Part shown: piece after piece, positions 62,208 to 64,000 of the stretch | Position numbering within the stretch: the first letter of the stretch is position 1 | Layout: each line of letters begins with the position of its first letter | Assembly (NCBI GenBank): GCA_964410945.1 | Contig: CAYPJE010000001.1 | Location: 62,001-126,000 of the forward strand | Length of the DNA stretch: 64,000 bases | Direction of reading: 5' to 3' | Source of the DNA: CAYPJE01 sp964410945 | GTDB taxonomy: Bacteria > Fidelibacterota > Marinisomatia > Marinisomatales > TCS56 | Made by a program: the position numbers and the translations under genes | Notes under the pieces: generated by a model | The model's database searches: none | What the model saw: only the letters and a program-made list of their open reading frames with translations | Told to the model about the DNA's origin: nothing

Positions 62208-62234
62208 ATGATCATGTTTCCGGGGAAACTATGA
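62208..62234 (+). CDS. Eight-codon leader ORF, coupled
   Basis: Reads M-I-M-F-P-G-K-L then stop, preceded by GAGGTAA as a good ribosome site. Its TGA overlaps the ATG of the next gene (ATGA). It may only serve to re-initiate or couple translation; the real gene has a weaker GGGGA site. It could also be chance. Confidence 0.35.
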   Translation: MIMFPGKL

Positions 62235-63343
62235 AGAAAATCCTATTGTATCTAGCTACGTGCATCCTTTTCGGCACAGTATTGTGGGCAAAGGGCGCAA
62301 CAATTTCCGGTGTAGTAATCGACTCCGAAGGAGAGGCTGTGGAGAATCTCCCTGTTCTTCTGTTGGACGATAACAACACAGCCGTTGGACGAACTGAAAC
62401 CGGCAAGGGCCGACGTAAGGCCGGACGGTTCGAACTGGAGGATGTTTTACCGGGTGCTTACACCATCAATGCCGATGGTGGCGATAAAGGCTTGGTGAAC
62501 CTCAAGATCACAGTTGCAGAAGACAATATCAAAGATCTGGAGTTGGTTCTGGAAACGGCACCACCACCACCGGTGGTGGCTACCAACACAGGTGCCGAGC
62601 CCAGTGTGGGTCAGGATCAGGATTATATCATCAATGAGCTGAGCTTTGAGATGAAAAAAATGGCAGCCGAGATCAAGCACTTGAGTTCGGAGGTGGAAAA
62701 CCTGAAGGCACAGAGCAAAATGTGGGTCAACCCGCTGGCAATTTACTCGAAGGAAATCATTCTGAAAAACGGCAGTACCGTTTTTGGAAAAATCGTGTAC
62801 CAGGATGAAAAAACCCTGAAGGTGGAGACGCTGGTCGGGTATCTGGTTATTGACCGCAGCACCATCGTCCGCATAGTTGATAATGTGGTTTCCGAGGAAA
62901 CCCAGGAATATGTACCCGAACAGATTCGCGACTCTTATTCTCCCCCCCCGATGCCGAAGCTGGCCCAGCCCGATTATACATCAGCCAGCCCGACTGACCG
63001 CGATGCCAGCAAAAAATATTCGGCCAACTGTGTTCTGGTTGGTAATATCAATGAGACCAAAGATAAACAGGGTAATATTGTTTTTGCCGGGGAAATTAAA
63101 AATATCGGTGGCCGACGCGCGGACTTTGTCAAGGTTGATTTCGTGTTCCGGAAGAACTGGAGCGGTGAGACCAAAACATTGACCACCTTTGTGCGCGGCG
63201 CCTTCCACACCTTTGATTCAGGAATCACAACCGATGCGACCCTGCTGCCGGGAGCAGTCGGGGCCTTTGAGCTGTATGTTCCCCATTCCTTCGGATCTTT
63301 TATCGGTTATTCATATGTGATCGATTGGGAGGAATACGAATAA
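62231..63343 (+). CDS. Exported protein with CarboxypepD_reg-like and FxLYD-like domains
   Basis: This 370-residue protein has a signal peptide (1-20) and a carboxypeptidase-regulatory-like beta-sandwich at about 22-110 (ATISGVVIDSEGEAVENLPV). A coiled-coil region follows (about 130-160, EMKKMAAEIKHLSSEVENLK), then a short SH3-like region (STVFGKIVYQDEKTLKVE). The C-terminal FxLYD-like beta domain at about 262-370 includes GEIKNIGGRRADFVKVDFVF. It is likely an envelope protein binding a partner. Its stop overlaps the ATG of the next, also exported, gene. Confidence 0.8.
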   Translation: MKKILLYLATCILFGTVLWAKGATISGVVIDSEGEAVENLPVLLLDDNNTAVGRTETGKGRRKAGRFELEDVLPGAYTINADGGDKGLVNLKITVAEDNIKDLELVLETAPPPPVVATNTGAEPSVGQDQDYIINELSFEMKKMAAEIKHLSSEVENLKAQSKMWVNPLAIYSKEIILKNGSTVFGKIVYQDEKTLKVETLVGYLVIDRSTIVRIVDNVVSEETQEYVPEQIRDSYSPPPMPKLAQPDYTSASPTDRDASKKYSANCVLVGNINETKDKQGNIVFAGEIKNIGGRRADFVKVDFVFRKNWSGETKTLTTFVRGAFHTFDSGITTDATLLPGAVGAFELYVPHSFGSFIGYSYVIDWEEYE

Positions 63344-64000
63344 TGTTATCCGCGCCGCCGGCGAAATACAAGGAAACGCTGGTCGGGTTGATACTGATTC
63401 TGTTCTGTTCCTCTTTTTTGATCGGGCAGAGCAGCGGTGAAGCATCCGTGTCTGATATATTTTTCCTGGATCTGGGGATTGTGATTGAACCGGTTACCGG
63501 AAAAGAACAATACTCACGCTTGGTTGAATCACCCTCGGAAGATGTGAAATTCAGGATCAATAAAATCAAAAGCGGCGCTGTTTATATGGCCACTTCCAAA
63601 GAAATGATTGGTACTCTGGACCGGATCAATCTAAGGATTGCATCCCTGGAAAGTTCTTTTCATTCTGAGATGGAGCGCCTCAGTCGGGAAAATCAGGAGT
63701 TGCGATACATGTTGGCGGAGATGTCCCGGCCTCCGGTTATTGAACAACCCCCCGCTCCGGTAGAACCGGAGCCGGCCCTGGTTCAGTCTGATCCGGTGGC
63801 CGCTGACGAGGCGCCGGTCGAACAGACGTCAATTGTTAAAATAGAACCACAGATAGCGGCGGTCGAGCCAGTTAAACCACAATTCAATCAGTCGGAATAT
63901 ATGTCGGCAGTGTTTGCTTACCAGCGCGAAGACTATGAGGCTGCCCTGCAGCATTTCAACAATCTGGTGCTTGATGATGTTAGCATACGGATTAAAGCTA
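63343..64000 (+). CDS. Exported coiled-coil/TPR protein (3' partial)
   Basis: The frame is open to the window end. The ATG overlaps the previous stop (TAATG). The first 219 residues begin with a signal-like segment (LVGLILILFCSSFLIGQ), followed by a soluble region. A heptad-rich stretch near 85-130 and a Pro/Glu/Val-rich linker (PPAPVEPEPALV) come next, then SAVFAYQREDYEAALQHF, which looks like the start of a TPR as in CpoB/YbgF or similar proteins. It belongs to the FxLYD operon. The C-terminal part is unseen. Confidence 0.75.
   Translation, partial: MLSAPPAKYKETLVGLILILFCSSFLIGQSSGEASVSDIFFLDLGIVIEPVTGKEQYSRLVESPSEDVKFRINKIKSGAVYMATSKEMIGTLDRINLRIASLESSFHSEMERLSRENQELRYMLAEMSRPPVIEQPPAPVEPEPALVQSDPVAADEAPVEQTSIVKIEPQIAAVEPVKPQFNQSEYMSAVFAYQREDYEAALQHFNNLVLDDVSIRIKA

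Noticed and set aside
63300..63569. 89-codon minus-strand frame at the right end
   Set aside because: It overlaps the start of the plus-strand partial TPR gene, which has a coupled start, a signal peptide and a coherent composition.

Overview
The window looks like the chromosomal origin region of a Gram-negative, probably anaerobic or facultative bacterium of the FCB-type lineages (for example Neomarinimicrobia, KSB1 or Calditrichota; the exact lineage is an inference). The reasons are lipobox-bearing lipoproteins, an outer-membrane insertion-type protein ending in Phe, an LPS-kinase-like gene, a 2007-residue exported protein with the NPFNPTT C-terminal sorting domain, and a single-polypeptide pyruvate:ferredoxin oxidoreductase. 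No tRNA, rRNA, CRISPR array, insertion sequence or prophage was recognised.

Layout. 1-4.5 kb holds the end of a surface-repeat gene and a five-gene minus-strand sulfur-handling operon (Cys-rich MerR regulator, SQR-like flavoprotein, DUF1641, single-Cys TusE/DsrC, DsrE). 4.46-4.86 kb is non-coding and strongly structured, ending in a bidirectional-looking terminator. 4.86-15.4 kb carries central and accessory metabolism: nifJ with a DHOD-like partner, a MATE pump, psuG, a thioesterase, arfB, rarD and a DUF192 lipoprotein. 15.5-25.3 kb is a long minus-strand replication and nucleoid block read dnaN-recF-dciA-like-gyrB-gyrA-yggS-hypothetical, followed by two HU-type genes, one fused to a membrane segment and a LysM domain. 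25.65-36.3 kb reads rpmH-yidD-yidC-mnmE-mnmG-mfd and then two parvulin-type chaperones, with two parS sites beside mnmG. rnpA is absent from its usual slot between rpmH and yidD.

DnaA-box clusters occur just upstream of dnaA (36.4-36.5 kb) and upstream of dnaN (25.44-25.65 kb). Genes point away from the 36.4 kb site on both sides, so oriC is most likely there. To the right, dnaA-lexA is followed by the giant exported protein, ssb, a three-gene envelope operon (unknown exported protein, FecR/DUF5666 protein, beta-rich OMP-like protein), then an aminotransferase/DUF6206-like/secernin operon, lipid and envelope genes (PlsC, EamA, LiaF-like, KdkA-like kinase), housekeeping enzymes (methyltransferase, aldo/keto reductase, M32 carboxypeptidase) and a second envelope operon (FxLYD protein plus a TPR protein) cut by the right edge.

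The most unusual points are the HU-TM-LysM protein, which could tie DNA to peptidoglycan; the perfect inverted repeat touching the lexA start codon, with a related site before ssb; the compact sulfur-relay operon with a multi-cysteine MerR; the parS pair; the missing rnpA; the aminotransferase-DUF6206-like-secernin operon; and a candidate structured RNA at 4.57-4.77 kb.
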